The notes: generated from the sequence alone by a model not told the origin. Positions 44,469 through 53,431 are shown, counted from the stretch's first letter. The stretch is 64,000 nt of DNA from Candidatus Kouleothrix ribensis (GCA_016722075.1 JADKGW010000001.1:4836001-4900000), one strand, 5' to 3'. Numbers and translations are program-made.

Positions 44469-45317
44469 CTAGAGCCTTCCGATACTATTCGGTGCGGCGC
44501 CGCTGGTGCTGCCGCTGGCAATGAAACCGTACTTCACCAGGATCTGCTGCCCGGCCGGCGAAAGCACAAAATCGACAAACTTCCTGGCCAGGCCAGGGTT
44601 CTTTGCGTTCTTCGTCGCAGCGATCGGGTAGGCCGCGATCGTGTTCAGATTGTCGGGGATGGCCAACGTACCGATGCTGCCGTCCTTGACCGTCGCGGTA
44701 TCGGTGGTGTAGACAATCCCGGCGTCGGCTTCGCCCAGCACGATTTTGCCCAACACGGCTTTGACGCTCTCTTCGTACGAAACGACGTTCGCGAGCACGG
44801 TTGGGCTGTAGGCGGCGGTGTACTCGGGCAGCTGCGAGGCCTTGGCCAGGAAGTCGAGCGCGTAGCCGCCCACCGGCACGTGCTTGTTCGCCAGCACGAT
44901 CTTGAGGCCGGGTTTGGCCAGATCCTGCAACGCCACCAGCTTGCCGGGGTTGCTCTGTGGGTACACCAGCACCAGCCGGTTGCGCGCAAAGGTGCGCGCG
45001 GTGCCGCTGATGATCTCGCCGGCGGTGATCACCACATCCAGCTGCTTTGTATTCGCCGAGGCAAACACATCGGCCGGCGCGCCCTGCGCGATCTGCGTGG
45101 CCAGCTGGTCGGAGCCGGCGAAGTTGAACGTGATGGCTGCGCCGCCGTTGGCCGCGCTAAACTGCTCGCCAATCGCCTTGAAGGCATCGGTGAGCGACGC
45201 AGCGGCGAAGACGGTTAGCTCGGCGGCAGGCGTACGTGCGGCCGAAGGCGCCCCACCACAGGCCGCCAACATCGCTACGAGCACGGCCAGTACGAGCAGC
45301 AAGCGGGAATGGAACAT
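44469..45317 (-). CDS. modA: Molybdate ABC transporter substrate-binding lipoprotein
   Basis: This 282-residue protein has a lipoprotein signal ending MLAACGG. The ModA signature AAASLTDAFKAIGEQF follows, then FNFAGSDQLATQIAQGAPADVFASAN (oxyanion-binding Ser/Thr), VPVGGYALDFL and EADAGIVYTTDT. It captures molybdate or tungstate outside the membrane. No modB or modC follows; the gene is alone, with its ribosome site AAGGAGAG only about 5 bp from the start of a GCAGGTT repeat array. Confidence 0.93.
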   Translation of the reverse strand: MFHSRLLLVLAVLVAMLAACGGAPSAARTPAAELTVFAAASLTDAFKAIGEQFSAANGGAAITFNFAGSDQLATQIAQGAPADVFASANTKQLDVVITAGEIISGTARTFARNRLVLVYPQSNPGKLVALQDLAKPGLKIVLANKHVPVGGYALDFLAKASQLPEYTAAYSPTVLANVVSYEESVKAVLGKIVLGEADAGIVYTTDTATVKDGSIGTLAIPDNLNTIAAYPIAATKNAKNPGLARKFVDFVLSPAGQQILVKYGFIASGSTSGAAPNSIGRL

Positions 45318-45331
45318 GGGTCTCTCCTTGG

Positions 45332-45564
45332 TGCGGGTTGCAGGTTGCAGGTTGGTGGATTGCAGGTTGCAGGTTGGCAGGTTGGCAGGTTGCAGGTTAG
45401 CAGGTTGGCAGGTTGCAGGTTGCAGGTTGGCAGGTTGCAGGTTGGCAGGTTAGCAGGTTGCAGGTTGCAGGTTGGCAGGTTGCAGGTTGCAGGTTGGCAG
45501 GTTGGCAGGTTGCAGGTTGCAGGTTGGCAGGTTGGCAGGTTGCAGGTTGGCGGGTTGCAGGTTG
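45332..45564 (+). repeat. GCAGGTT/GGCAGGTT array upstream of modA
   Basis: About 30 units of 7 bp (GCAGGTT) and 8 bp (GGCAGGTT or TAGCAGGT) are mixed without fixed order, starting 15 bp upstream of the modA start codon. Related arrays are at 22711-22787 and 28141-28246, and short runs at 10666-10701 and 44403-44420. Confidence 0.85.
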
Positions 45565-45760
45565 CCCACTGCGCGTGCCAACCCGAAGTGCCAGACCGCG
45601 CACCACACTACTCATTTAATAAGTAGCATGGATCTGATTATCGCACCCGGCGCAAGCGTTGTCAATATGATCAGCCCGCCGGCGCCTTGCCCAGCAGCCA
45701 CTGCGTTTTGCGCTTCCGGCAAAAAGCGCACACGATCAAATGGCGCGAAGCGCCGCAGTG

Positions 45761-45769
45761 TGCTATAAT
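45761..45769 (+). promoter_or_regulatory. Extended -10 TGCTATAAT before helicase gene
   Basis: TGCTATAAT fits an extended -10 consensus and would give a 5' leader of about 165 nt before the TTG start at 45944. Confidence 0.55.
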
Positions 45770-45886
45770 AAGCCTGCGCTCAACCGCTCTGGGTTTGGTT
45801 TGGGCGCGTTGTTATGTGAGGCTTACCGTTTCTTCCCAGAGGGTTACGCTGCGTAAGCACCAAGTTTGTGGTTGTGCCGGCAACGT

Positions 45887-45907
45887 GAACCTCGGGTTCC
45901 TCTTTTT
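45887..45907 (+). promoter_or_regulatory. Terminator-like hairpin in helicase leader
   Basis: A short stem (45887-45891 with 45895-45899, loop TCG) is followed by CTCTTTTT, about 37 bp before the start codon. It may be an attenuator; the 5-bp stem is weak. Confidence 0.35.
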
Positions 45908-45943
45908 GCATCCGCGCCACTACCTCAGACATAAGGATTCCGT

Positions 45944-47236
45944 TTGAACTTCGACCAATTCGACCTCGACCCGCGCCTGATGCAGGGCGTGCGGTCGGCC
46001 GGCTACGCTGCGCCCACGCCCATCCAGGCGGCTGCCATCCCACCCGCGCTGGCCGGCCACGACCTGATCGGCACCGCGCAGACTGGCACGGGCAAGACCG
46101 CCGCGTTCGTGCTGCCGATCTTGCAGCGCCTGCTGAAGCGCCCGCCCCAGCCTACCAATGGCGCACGCGGCCGCCCACGCGCCCTGATCGTCACCCCCAC
46201 ACGCGAGCTTGCCGAGCAGATTAACGACAGCATTCGCACGCTCGGCCGCGCCAGCGGGCTGCGCAGCGCCACGATCTACGGCGGCGTGCCGCAAGGCCCG
46301 CAAGAGCGCGCGCTGCGCGAGGGCGTCGAGATCCTGGTGGCCTGCCCTGGCCGCCTGCTCGACCATATCGACCAGGGTAACGCCAAGCTCGACGCGCTCG
46401 ATGTGCTGGTGCTCGACGAAGCCGACCGTATGTTCGACATGGGCTTTCTGCCGGCGGTGCGGCGCATCCTCAGCCATGTGCCGGCCAAGCGCCAGACCAT
46501 GCTGTTCTCGGCGACATTTCCGCCCGAGATCGAGCAGCTGGCCGGCCAGGCGCTGCGCGCGCCCCAGCGCATTGCCGTGGGCATCAGCCAGCCGGCCGCC
46601 ACGGTGTCGCACGCGCTCTACCCGGTGGCCCAGCACCTGAAGACCGGGCTAACGCTCGAGCTGTTGAAACACACCGACACCCGATCGGTGCTCATCTTCG
46701 CCCGCACGCGCCACCGCGCCGCGCGCCTGGCCAAGCTGATCGAGCGCGCCGGCTACCGGGTGACCTCGCTGCACAGCGATCGGAGCCAGAACCAGCGCCA
46801 GCAAGCGCTCGACGGCTTCCGCGACGGCACGTATCAGATCATGGTCGCCACTGACATCGCCGCGCGCGGGATCGATGTGGCCAGCATCTCGCATGTGATC
46901 AACTACGACATCCCCGACACCGCCGACGCCTACATCCACCGGATCGGTCGCACCGGCCGGGCCGAGCGCGAGGGCGATGCCTTCACGCTGATCACGCCCG
47001 ACGACGATGCCACCGTGCGCATGATCGAGCGCGCGGTCGGCCGGCGAATTCACCGCCAGACGATCGATGGCTTCGACTATCACGCCGCACCGCCGCCACC
47101 GCCGCCCAGCCAGCCGCAGTATGGCCGGCCGCCCCGCCACGAGCAGCATAGCGCTCAGCCGGCCCACCATAGCCCACGCCCCCAGCCGGCCGGCCGCCCC
47201 GGCCCAGCTACCCAGCGCCGCAGCCGCGCGCGATAA
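45944..47236 (+). CDS. rhlE: DEAD-box ATP-dependent RNA helicase
   Basis: This 430-residue helicase has the Q motif (FDQFDLDPRLMQGVRSAGYAAPTPIQ), motif I AQTGTGKTAAF, Ia PTRELAEQI, II VLDEADRMFDMGF (DEAD), III FSATF, and motifs V and VI (VATDIAARGIDV, HRIGRTGRAEREG). It is most like RhlE. The tail is a short Pro/His/Arg-rich disordered segment. The start is TTG behind AAGGA. Likely roles are ribosome assembly and RNA turnover, often cold-induced. Confidence 0.94.
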   Translation: MNFDQFDLDPRLMQGVRSAGYAAPTPIQAAAIPPALAGHDLIGTAQTGTGKTAAFVLPILQRLLKRPPQPTNGARGRPRALIVTPTRELAEQINDSIRTLGRASGLRSATIYGGVPQGPQERALREGVEILVACPGRLLDHIDQGNAKLDALDVLVLDEADRMFDMGFLPAVRRILSHVPAKRQTMLFSATFPPEIEQLAGQALRAPQRIAVGISQPAATVSHALYPVAQHLKTGLTLELLKHTDTRSVLIFARTRHRAARLAKLIERAGYRVTSLHSDRSQNQRQQALDGFRDGTYQIMVATDIAARGIDVASISHVINYDIPDTADAYIHRIGRTGRAEREGDAFTLITPDDDATVRMIERAVGRRIHRQTIDGFDYHAAPPPPPPSQPQYGRPPRHEQHSAQPAHHSPRPQPAGRPGPATQRRSRAR

Positions 47237-47261
47237 CGGCCGGCCTGGCCAGCTTGCACAA

Positions 47262-47291
47262 CTGCCCCCCCTCCTTTTGGAGAGGGGGCAG
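47262..47291 (+). terminator. Terminator-like hairpin after helicase gene
   Basis: 12-bp arms (8 + 4 bp, one mismatched pair) enclose a TTTT loop, 26 bp after the helicase stop. No T-run follows on the plus strand. Confidence 0.5.
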
Positions 47292-47348
47292 CCTGATCTT
47301 CCGGCTGATCGACCCCGCTTGACGATAGTCGAAAGACTCACCTTCTGG

Positions 47349-47380
47349 TGATTTTAATCACGATGGCCTTGGACTATACT
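47349..47380 (+). promoter_or_regulatory. Candidate cbb operon promoter and operator
   Basis: A 12-bp perfect palindrome (47349-47360, TGATT-TT-AATCA) sits 14 bp upstream of a TATACT -10 (47375-47380). The palindrome thus covers the -35 region, a place where an activator would bind. There is no good -35 hexamer, as expected for an activated promoter. Confidence 0.45.
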
Positions 47381-47487
47381 AGGGTCATCAGCACACCGCA
47401 ACGATAGCCGCTTCACGCCTTATACAGTCAGCATGAGCATCGACGACTGAACCTGTGGTTTTCGACCACACACATGGGAGGATCTGC

Positions 47488-48936
47488 ATGGCGAGCTCAA
47501 CCAATGGGGCCAAGAAAGGCCGCTGGTCGGCCGGCGTAGCACCATACGCCGAGATGGGCTACTACAACGCCGACTACGAGGTGAAGGACACCGACATTCT
47601 GTGCGCATTTCGGCTTGTGCCGCAAGAGGGCGTCGACCCGGTCGAGGCTTCGGCCGCCGTGGCCGGCGAGTCGTCTACCGCAACCTGGACCGTCGTGTGG
47701 ACTGATCGGCTGACCGCGCACGAGCACTACCAGGCCAAGTGCTACCGGGTCGACCCAGTGCCCGGCACCGATCAGTATATCGCCTACATCGCCTACGACC
47801 TGGATCTGTTCGAAGAAGGTTCGATCGCCAACCTGACCTCATCGATCATCGGCAATGTGTTCGGCTTCAAGGCGCTGAAGAGCCTGCGCCTGGAAGACAT
47901 GCGCATCCCGCCGCACTACACCAAGACCTTCCAAGGCCCGGCGCATGGCATCGTGATGGAGCGCGAGTACCTGAATAAGTATGGCCGGCCGCTGCTCGGC
48001 GCCACCACCAAGCCCAAGCTAGGCCTATCGGCGCGCAACTACGGCCGCGTGGTCTACGAGGCGCTGCGCGGCGGGCTCGACTTCGTGAAGGACGACGAGA
48101 ACATCAACTCGCAGCCCTTCATGCGCTGGCGCGACCGGTTCCTGTTCTGCATGGAGGCGGTGAACAAGGCCGCAGCCGCCACCGGCGAGATCAAAGGCCA
48201 CTACCTGAACGTCACCGCCGGCACCATGGAAGAGATGTACGAGCGCGCCGAGTTCGCCAAAGAGCTGGGCAGCGTGATCATCATGATCGACCTGACGATC
48301 GGCTACACCGCCATCCAGTCGATGGCCAAGTGGGCGCGCAAGAACGGGCTGATCCTGCACCTGCACCGCGCCGGCCACAGCACCTACACCCGCCAGAAAA
48401 CCCACGGTGTCAACTTCCGGGTGATCAGTAAGTGGATGCGTATGGCTGGCGTCGACCACATCCACGCCGGTACGGTGGTGGGCAAGCTCGAAGGCGACCC
48501 GAACGCCATCCAGGGCTACTACGCCACGCTGCGCGAGAACAAGCTGGCGGCGAACCCGGTGCAGGGGCTGTACTTCGAGCAAGACTGGGCCTCGATGCCG
48601 GGCGTGATGCCGGTGGCCTCGGGCGGCATTCATGCCGGCCAGATGCACCAGCTGCTGCACCTGCTGGGCGAAGACTGTGTGCTCCAGTTCGGTGGCGGCA
48701 CGATCGGCCACCCCGACGGCATTGCCGAAGGCGCCACCGCCAACCGCGTGGCCGTCGAGGCCATGATCCAGGCACGTAACGAGGGCCGCGACTACCTGAA
48801 CGAAGGCCCCGAGATCCTGGCCCGCGCCGCCAAGTGGTCGCCTTCGCTGCGTAAGGCGCTCGAAGTGTGGAAAGATATCACCTTCGACTTCACCTCGACC
48901 GACGTGCCCGACGCGGTTGTAACCCCCACCGTTTAG
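47488..48936 (+). CDS. cbbL: RuBisCO large subunit, form I (red-type)
   Basis: This 482-residue protein starts at 47488 behind GGGAGGA. Active-site regions are intact: TTKPKLGLSARNYG, the carbamylation Lys and metal ligands in GGLDFVKDDENINSQPF, HLHRAGHSTYTRQ, the loop 6 segment AGTVVGKLEGDP, and VASGGIHAGQMHQLL. It carboxylates or oxygenates ribulose-1,5-bisphosphate. The presence of cbbS and of a CbbX-type activase downstream places it in the red-type form I group (IC/ID). It is the first gene of cbbL-cbbS-cbbX-prk. Confidence 0.98.
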   Translation: MASSTNGAKKGRWSAGVAPYAEMGYYNADYEVKDTDILCAFRLVPQEGVDPVEASAAVAGESSTATWTVVWTDRLTAHEHYQAKCYRVDPVPGTDQYIAYIAYDLDLFEEGSIANLTSSIIGNVFGFKALKSLRLEDMRIPPHYTKTFQGPAHGIVMEREYLNKYGRPLLGATTKPKLGLSARNYGRVVYEALRGGLDFVKDDENINSQPFMRWRDRFLFCMEAVNKAAAATGEIKGHYLNVTAGTMEEMYERAEFAKELGSVIIMIDLTIGYTAIQSMAKWARKNGLILHLHRAGHSTYTRQKTHGVNFRVISKWMRMAGVDHIHAGTVVGKLEGDPNAIQGYYATLRENKLAANPVQGLYFEQDWASMPGVMPVASGGIHAGQMHQLLHLLGEDCVLQFGGGTIGHPDGIAEGATANRVAVEAMIQARNEGRDYLNEGPEILARAAKWSPSLRKALEVWKDITFDFTSTDVPDAVVTPTV

Positions 48937-49024
48937 TATTGCAGTAGGCAGCACGCAGTATCGAATATGCCGAGAAACGGTGAAATCCGGCGAATGTACT
49001 GGCTGCTACAACCTGGAGGATATG

Positions 49025-49447
49025 ATGCGCATTACCCAAGGAACCTTCTCGTATCTGCCCGACCTGAGCGACGACGAGATCCGCGCGCAGGTGCAGTACT
49101 GCCTCGATAACGACTGGCCGGTGTCGATCGAGTATAGCGACGACCCGCACCCGCGCAATGTCTACTGGGACATGTGGGGTATGCCCATGTTCGACATCAA
49201 AGACGCCGCCGGGGTGATGCTCGAGCTGAATAAGTGCCGCGAGGTGTTTGCCAATAGCTACATCCGCGTCAATGGCTACGATCGGCGCTACGGCCGGCAG
49301 ACCACCGCGCTCAGCTTTATCGTCAACCGCCCCAAGAACGAGCCGGGCTTCCGCGTCGAGCGGCAAGAAAACGGCGACCGGCAGGTTCGGTACACGCTCC
49401 ATTCCTATGCCACCGACCGGCCATCGGGCGAGCGCTACGAGGGCTAA
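49025..49447 (+). CDS. cbbS: RuBisCO small subunit
   Basis: This small subunit of about 140 residues has ITQGTFSYLPDLSDDEI at the N-terminus, then QVQYCLDNDWPVSIEYSDDPHPRNVYWDMWGMPMFD-type core and CREVFANSYIRVNGYD. The extended C-terminal part (about 110-140, GFRVERQENGDRQVRYT) corresponds to the beta-hairpin extension of red-type small subunits. I chose the second of two adjacent ATGs (49025) because it is better spaced from GGAGGA. It caps the L8S8 complex. Confidence 0.97.
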   Translation: MRITQGTFSYLPDLSDDEIRAQVQYCLDNDWPVSIEYSDDPHPRNVYWDMWGMPMFDIKDAAGVMLELNKCREVFANSYIRVNGYDRRYGRQTTALSFIVNRPKNEPGFRVERQENGDRQVRYTLHSYATDRPSGERYEG

Positions 49448-49534
49448 TCTAGCCGGCTCCAAAGCCGTAATGTGCGGGCGAGGCATTCGCCACCGGTTCA
49501 CCAGGGCCGAATGCTTCGCCCAAACCAGAGAGCT

Positions 49535-50425
49535 ATGACAACGACTGAACCATCAACCATCAACCTCGACGAGGCCTATCGTGCATCGAACATCCAGCAG
49601 GTGCTCGATGATCTCGATCACGAGCTGGTAGGCCTCGTGCCGGTAAAGCGGCGCATCCGCGAGATCGCCGCGCTACTGCTGATCGGGCGGCTCCGCGAGC
49701 AGGCCGAACTGATGACCGACCGGCCGTCGCTACATATGAGCTTCACCGGCCACCCCGGCACCGGCAAAACGACCGTGGCCATGCGCATGGCCAAGATTCT
49801 GCAGCACCTCGGGTATGTGCGCAAAGGCCACCTGGTGGTTGCGACGCGCGACGACCTGGTTGGCCAGTATGTTGGGCATACCGCACCGAAGACTAAAGAA
49901 GTGCTCAAGCGCGCCATGGGTGGCGTGCTGTTCATCGACGAAGCCTACTACCTATACCGGCCCGAGAACGAGCGCGACTACGGCCAGGAAGCGATCGAGA
50001 TGTTGCTCCAGGTAATGGAAAACCAGCGCGACGATCTGGTGGTGATCCTGGCTGGCTACAAAGAGCGCATGGACGTGTTCTTCCAATCGAACCCCGGCTT
50101 TCGCTCACGCATCGCGCACCATATCGACTTTCCCGACTACTCGCTCGACGAACTGATCGCAATCGCCGACCTGATGATCAGGCAGCAGATGTATCACTTC
50201 GATGACGAGTCGTACCAGGCCTTTTCCGAGTACCTGGCGCTACGCATGCAGCAGCCATATTTCGCGAATGCGCGCAGCGTACGTAATGCGCTCGACCGGA
50301 TCAAGCTACGCCAGGCCAGCCGGCTGATGACCCAGGGCGGCACGATCGCCAAAGAAGAGCTGGCACGTATCGACACGGCCGACATTCGGCAGAGTCGCGT
50401 CTTTCAGGGGGGCATCGATCAATGA
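49535..50425 (+). CDS. cbbX: Red-type RuBisCO activase CbbX
   Basis: This 296-residue AAA+ ATPase has Walker A TGHPGTGKTTVA, Walker B GVLFIDEAYYL, the pore-loop region LVGQYVGHTAPKT, sensor 1 (ILAGYKERM) and arginine-finger region PGFRSRI. The end RVFQGG is typical of CbbX. It removes inhibitory sugar phosphates from red-type RuBisCO by pulling the C-terminus of the large subunit, and is itself activated by RuBP. It is the third gene of the operon, with 87 bp after cbbS. Confidence 0.96.
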   Translation: MTTTEPSTINLDEAYRASNIQQVLDDLDHELVGLVPVKRRIREIAALLLIGRLREQAELMTDRPSLHMSFTGHPGTGKTTVAMRMAKILQHLGYVRKGHLVVATRDDLVGQYVGHTAPKTKEVLKRAMGGVLFIDEAYYLYRPENERDYGQEAIEMLLQVMENQRDDLVVILAGYKERMDVFFQSNPGFRSRIAHHIDFPDYSLDELIAIADLMIRQQMYHFDDESYQAFSEYLALRMQQPYFANARSVRNALDRIKLRQASRLMTQGGTIAKEELARIDTADIRQSRVFQGGIDQ

Positions 50426-50531
50426 TCAGGTCTGCGCGGTCGAGCCTGAGCGCGGCATGGTTACTCGCTCGCTGTGGGTACCCAGCCGCCCCTGAAATCC
50501 CGCGCCGAACACCAACAGACAGAGGGATCAT

Positions 50532-51524
50532 ATGAGCAAACAGCGACCGATTATTCTAGGAATTGTGGGCGACAGTGCCGCCGGCAAAACCACCATCACA
50601 AGCGGCTTGGTCAAGCTGCTCGGTCCTGATCGGGTCACACACGTATGCGCCGACGACTACCATAAGTACGATCGGATCGAGCGCAAAGAGCTGAATATCA
50701 CCGCGCTGCACCCCGATTGCAATTTCCTCGACATCCTCGAGCTACACCTCGAGCGGCTCCACTATGGCCAGCCGATCCTCAAGCCGGTGTACGATCACTC
50801 GACCGGCTCGCTGGTGCGGCCCGAGTATGTGCAGCCGCGCGAGTTCGTGATTGTCGAGGGTCTGCTCGGCTTCACCACTGCCACCATGCGCCAGTTCTAT
50901 GATGTAAAGGTTTACCTCAACCCACCCGAGGATCTGCGGCGCGTGTGGAAGATCAAGCGCGATACGACCAAGCGTGGCTACACCCCGGCCGAAGTGGTGA
51001 CCGAGCTCGAGAAGCGCGAACCCGACTCGCGCGATTTCATCCGCCCACAGCGCCAGTATGCCGATATCGTGGTTCACTTCCATCCCTCAGTTGGGGTATC
51101 GCCTGAAGAGGCCGGCGCACGCCTGAATGCACAGCTGACTCTGCGGCCAACCATTCCACACCCCGACCTGAGCTATTTGATCGAGGAGGGCGGCAGCGCC
51201 GACTCGGGCGTACGCCTTGAGCTGGGCCGCGCCGATGGCAAGCCGGTCGATTTCCTAAAGATCGATGGCAATGTCACGCCTGAACACGCCGCCGAACTCG
51301 AGCAGGCGATCTTCCGGCACCTGCCCGACTTACACCCGCTCCAGGCCGACGAGTTTGGCGATTACAACGACCGCACCGAGATCCGGCACAGCGACCCGCT
51401 GGCGATCACCCAGCTGTTGCTGACCTATCACCTGCTACGCAAATACAACGATGTGCGCAAGCTGCCGTTCGCGCCACCGGTAGCCGCGCTGAGCCGCCTG
51501 CACCCGACTCCAGTCGAGACCTAA
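50532..51524 (+). CDS. prk: Phosphoribulokinase
   Basis: This 330-residue enzyme has Walker A GIVGDSAAGKTTITSG and VCADDYHKYDR with the catalytic Asp. ALHPDCNFLDI and the Walker B-like EFVIVEGLLGF follow, then KRDTTKRGYT. The length and motifs fit the class II (cyanobacterial/plant-like) group rather than the ~290-residue proteobacterial class I. It forms RuBP from ribulose-5-phosphate and completes the diagnostic pair of the Calvin-Benson cycle. It lies 106 bp after cbbX, likely the last gene of the operon. Confidence 0.96.
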   Translation: MSKQRPIILGIVGDSAAGKTTITSGLVKLLGPDRVTHVCADDYHKYDRIERKELNITALHPDCNFLDILELHLERLHYGQPILKPVYDHSTGSLVRPEYVQPREFVIVEGLLGFTTATMRQFYDVKVYLNPPEDLRRVWKIKRDTTKRGYTPAEVVTELEKREPDSRDFIRPQRQYADIVVHFHPSVGVSPEEAGARLNAQLTLRPTIPHPDLSYLIEEGGSADSGVRLELGRADGKPVDFLKIDGNVTPEHAAELEQAIFRHLPDLHPLQADEFGDYNDRTEIRHSDPLAITQLLLTYHLLRKYNDVRKLPFAPPVAALSRLHPTPVET

Positions 51525-51664
51525 GCGGGCATGGCTGATGCTGTCGAGCGCCAGGGTATTCGCCGGGCGAGTACACTGGCGCTCGTGCGTTGCCGGTGCT
51601 GTGCGTATATGCGCAGGGATAGCGTGCGGGCGGCCCGCTCCAGTGGCGGCCAGTGGCGCAGCCG

Positions 51665-52309
51665 CTACTTCTCTTGTGTCTCGCGGAAGTGGATCTGGGC
51701 GGCTTCGGTGCGGTTAGCGACGCCGAACTTGTGGAAGATATTCTGCGCGTGAAACTTGACGGTGCTCTCCTGCACGCTCAGGCGATCGGCGATCTGCGCG
51801 TTGGTCTGGCCCTCGGCCAGTAGCCGCAACACCTCGCGCTCGCGCTCAGTCAGGCGCCCCAGCATCCCGCTGCGGGGGTCGGCCTGGATCGATCCACGGC
51901 GTACGCCGCGCGGAAATACAACCTGACCATGCATCACATTGCGGATGGTTGCAACTGTCTGGCGCGGCGGGTCGGTCTTGAGCGCAAAGCCGTCGGCCTG
52001 CTGCTCCCAAGCCGCCTGTAGGGTATTCCCATCGCCGAACGCGCTCAGGATCACCACCTTCACAGGCAGGCCGCGCTGGCGGATCTCCTCAAGGCATGCG
52101 AAGCCGTCGAGGTCGCGCATCTGCAAGTCGAGCACCACCACGTCGGGCCGGGTATACTGTAGCTCATCGAGCAGCGCCTCGCCGCTGGTGACGGTAGCCA
52201 CCACTTCCATGTCGGGCTCGCGGCCAAGCAGCCCACGCAAGCCCTCGAGCACCAGGGCATGGTCGTCGGCCAGCATCACCATAATTTTGCGATTGAAGGA
52301 ATTAGGCAT
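51665..52309 (-). CDS. NarL/FixJ-family response regulator
   Basis: This 214-residue protein has a receiver domain (about 9-125: MLADDHALVLEG, phospho-Asp in DVVVLDLQMRDLDG, VVILSAFG) and a LuxR-type HTH (150-210: LTEREREVLRLLAEGQTNAQIADRLSVQESTVKFHAQNIF pattern). At the K position of the receiver the sequence ALKTDP retains Lys. It overlaps the upstream histidine kinase gene by 8 bp. The pair faces the cbb operon convergently; whether it controls CO2 fixation is inference from position only. Confidence 0.94.
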   Translation of the reverse strand: MPNSFNRKIMVMLADDHALVLEGLRGLLGREPDMEVVATVTSGEALLDELQYTRPDVVVLDLQMRDLDGFACLEEIRQRGLPVKVVILSAFGDGNTLQAAWEQQADGFALKTDPPRQTVATIRNVMHGQVVFPRGVRRGSIQADPRSGMLGRLTEREREVLRLLAEGQTNAQIADRLSVQESTVKFHAQNIFHKFGVANRTEAAQIHFRETQEK

Positions 52310-53300
52310 TGCTTGGAACCTGTACGATCACGCGGGTGCCTGCGCCAGGGCGGCTGATCACGCGCAGCTGGCCGCCGACAAGCTGCATGCGTGAGCGCAT
52401 GCCGCGGAGCCCAATCTGCGCCGAGCTATCGGCGGTGGCCGGCCCATCAAGCGGCGGCGGATCGAAACCTCGCCCATTGTCGGCGACCTCGAGCACCACC
52501 CAGCCGTCCTGGCTGCTCAGGCGCACCTCGTGCCGATCGACACCGGCGTGACGGTAGGCGTTCGACAGGCTCTCTTGCAACACGCGGTACAGTGCAATCT
52601 TGGCCGGCTGGCTCACCGCCGGCACATCGCCCTCGACCCGTAGCTCGACCACGTTGCCGGTGAGATCGGCGTGCTGCGCCGCCAGCGCACCAAGCACCTC
52701 GGGCAGCCCAAGCCGCTGAAACTCGGCCAGCCGAACCGCGTTGATCGTGGTACGGATATCGCCCAGCGCACTCGCGATCAGCTGCTCGACGCGGGTAAGC
52801 GTCGGCGCGATCTCGCTGGGCTGGGCGGCGGGAGCCGCTTCGATCTGCGACTGCACAATCGCCAGCTGGGTCGCAGCCGCAAACAGCTTCTGTACCGGGC
52901 CGTCGTGTATGTCTAAAATAATCCGCTGGAGTTCCTGCTCAGTTACAGACAAGATCTGCGCCCGATCTGTGCCCAGCGCATGGCCGGGCCGGTGGCGCAT
53001 GTCGGCCAGCCGCACGCCTAGCTCGGCCAGGGCCTGGGCCAGCGCCTGCTCGGCCTGGCTCGGCAGCGGCGCTGCACCGCTAAACGCCAGCCGCAGGCTG
53101 CCCAGCTCGTGCGCTGCTGCGCCGATCGGGATGCCGACCCAGCCAGCCGCGCCGACGGGTGGGCCGGCACCGATACGCGCCACCAGGCGGCTCGCCGCAG
53201 CAGCATCGCCGTGCAGCAGCAGCTCGGCCTGCGCTGCGCCTAGCAGCCGGCAGATCTCGGCCAGCGTGCGCTGGCAGGCCTCGTCGAGCGAAACGTCCAT
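52302..53300 (-). CDS. NarX/DesK-type sensor histidine kinase
   Basis: This 332-residue protein has an N-terminal GAF-like sensory part (1-110, no membrane helix, so cytosolic). A HisKA_3 dimerisation helix follows with the phospho-acceptor His in RIILDIHDGPVQKLF, then a HATPase_c domain (ESLSNAYRHA, VADNGRGFDPP, GLRGMRSRMQLVGG). The start at 53300 is preferred, since the longer frame upstream lacks homology. Partner of the overlapping response regulator. Confidence 0.92.
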   Translation of the reverse strand: MDVSLDEACQRTLAEICRLLGAAQAELLLHGDAAAASRLVARIGAGPPVGAAGWVGIPIGAAAHELGSLRLAFSGAAPLPSQAEQALAQALAELGVRLADMRHRPGHALGTDRAQILSVTEQELQRIILDIHDGPVQKLFAAATQLAIVQSQIEAAPAAQPSEIAPTLTRVEQLIASALGDIRTTINAVRLAEFQRLGLPEVLGALAAQHADLTGNVVELRVEGDVPAVSQPAKIALYRVLQESLSNAYRHAGVDRHEVRLSSQDGWVVLEVADNGRGFDPPPLDGPATADSSAQIGLRGMRSRMQLVGGQLRVISRPGAGTRVIVQVPSNA

Positions 53301-53425
53301 GTTGGCCCTCACGCTGATCGCAGCAGTCGAGCGCTGCGCGCCAGCCTGCCGTATGTACAGCCCACCACGGTGTTGTAGAGCTGGGCCGCTCCTGCATCTG
53401 GCGAATGTGGCCAGCGGTGGTGTAT

Positions 53426-53431
53426 AGTATA
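53426..53431 (-). promoter_or_regulatory. TATACT -10 for the histidine kinase
   Basis: TATACT on the minus strand lies about 125 bp before the kinase start in a short AT-rich stretch; no clear -35. Confidence 0.35.

Noticed and set aside
45309..45626. Gene over the GCAGGTT array (105 residues)
   Set aside because: The product is pure repeat translation (RLAGCRLQVG); both strands are open for the same reason. Non-coding repeat.
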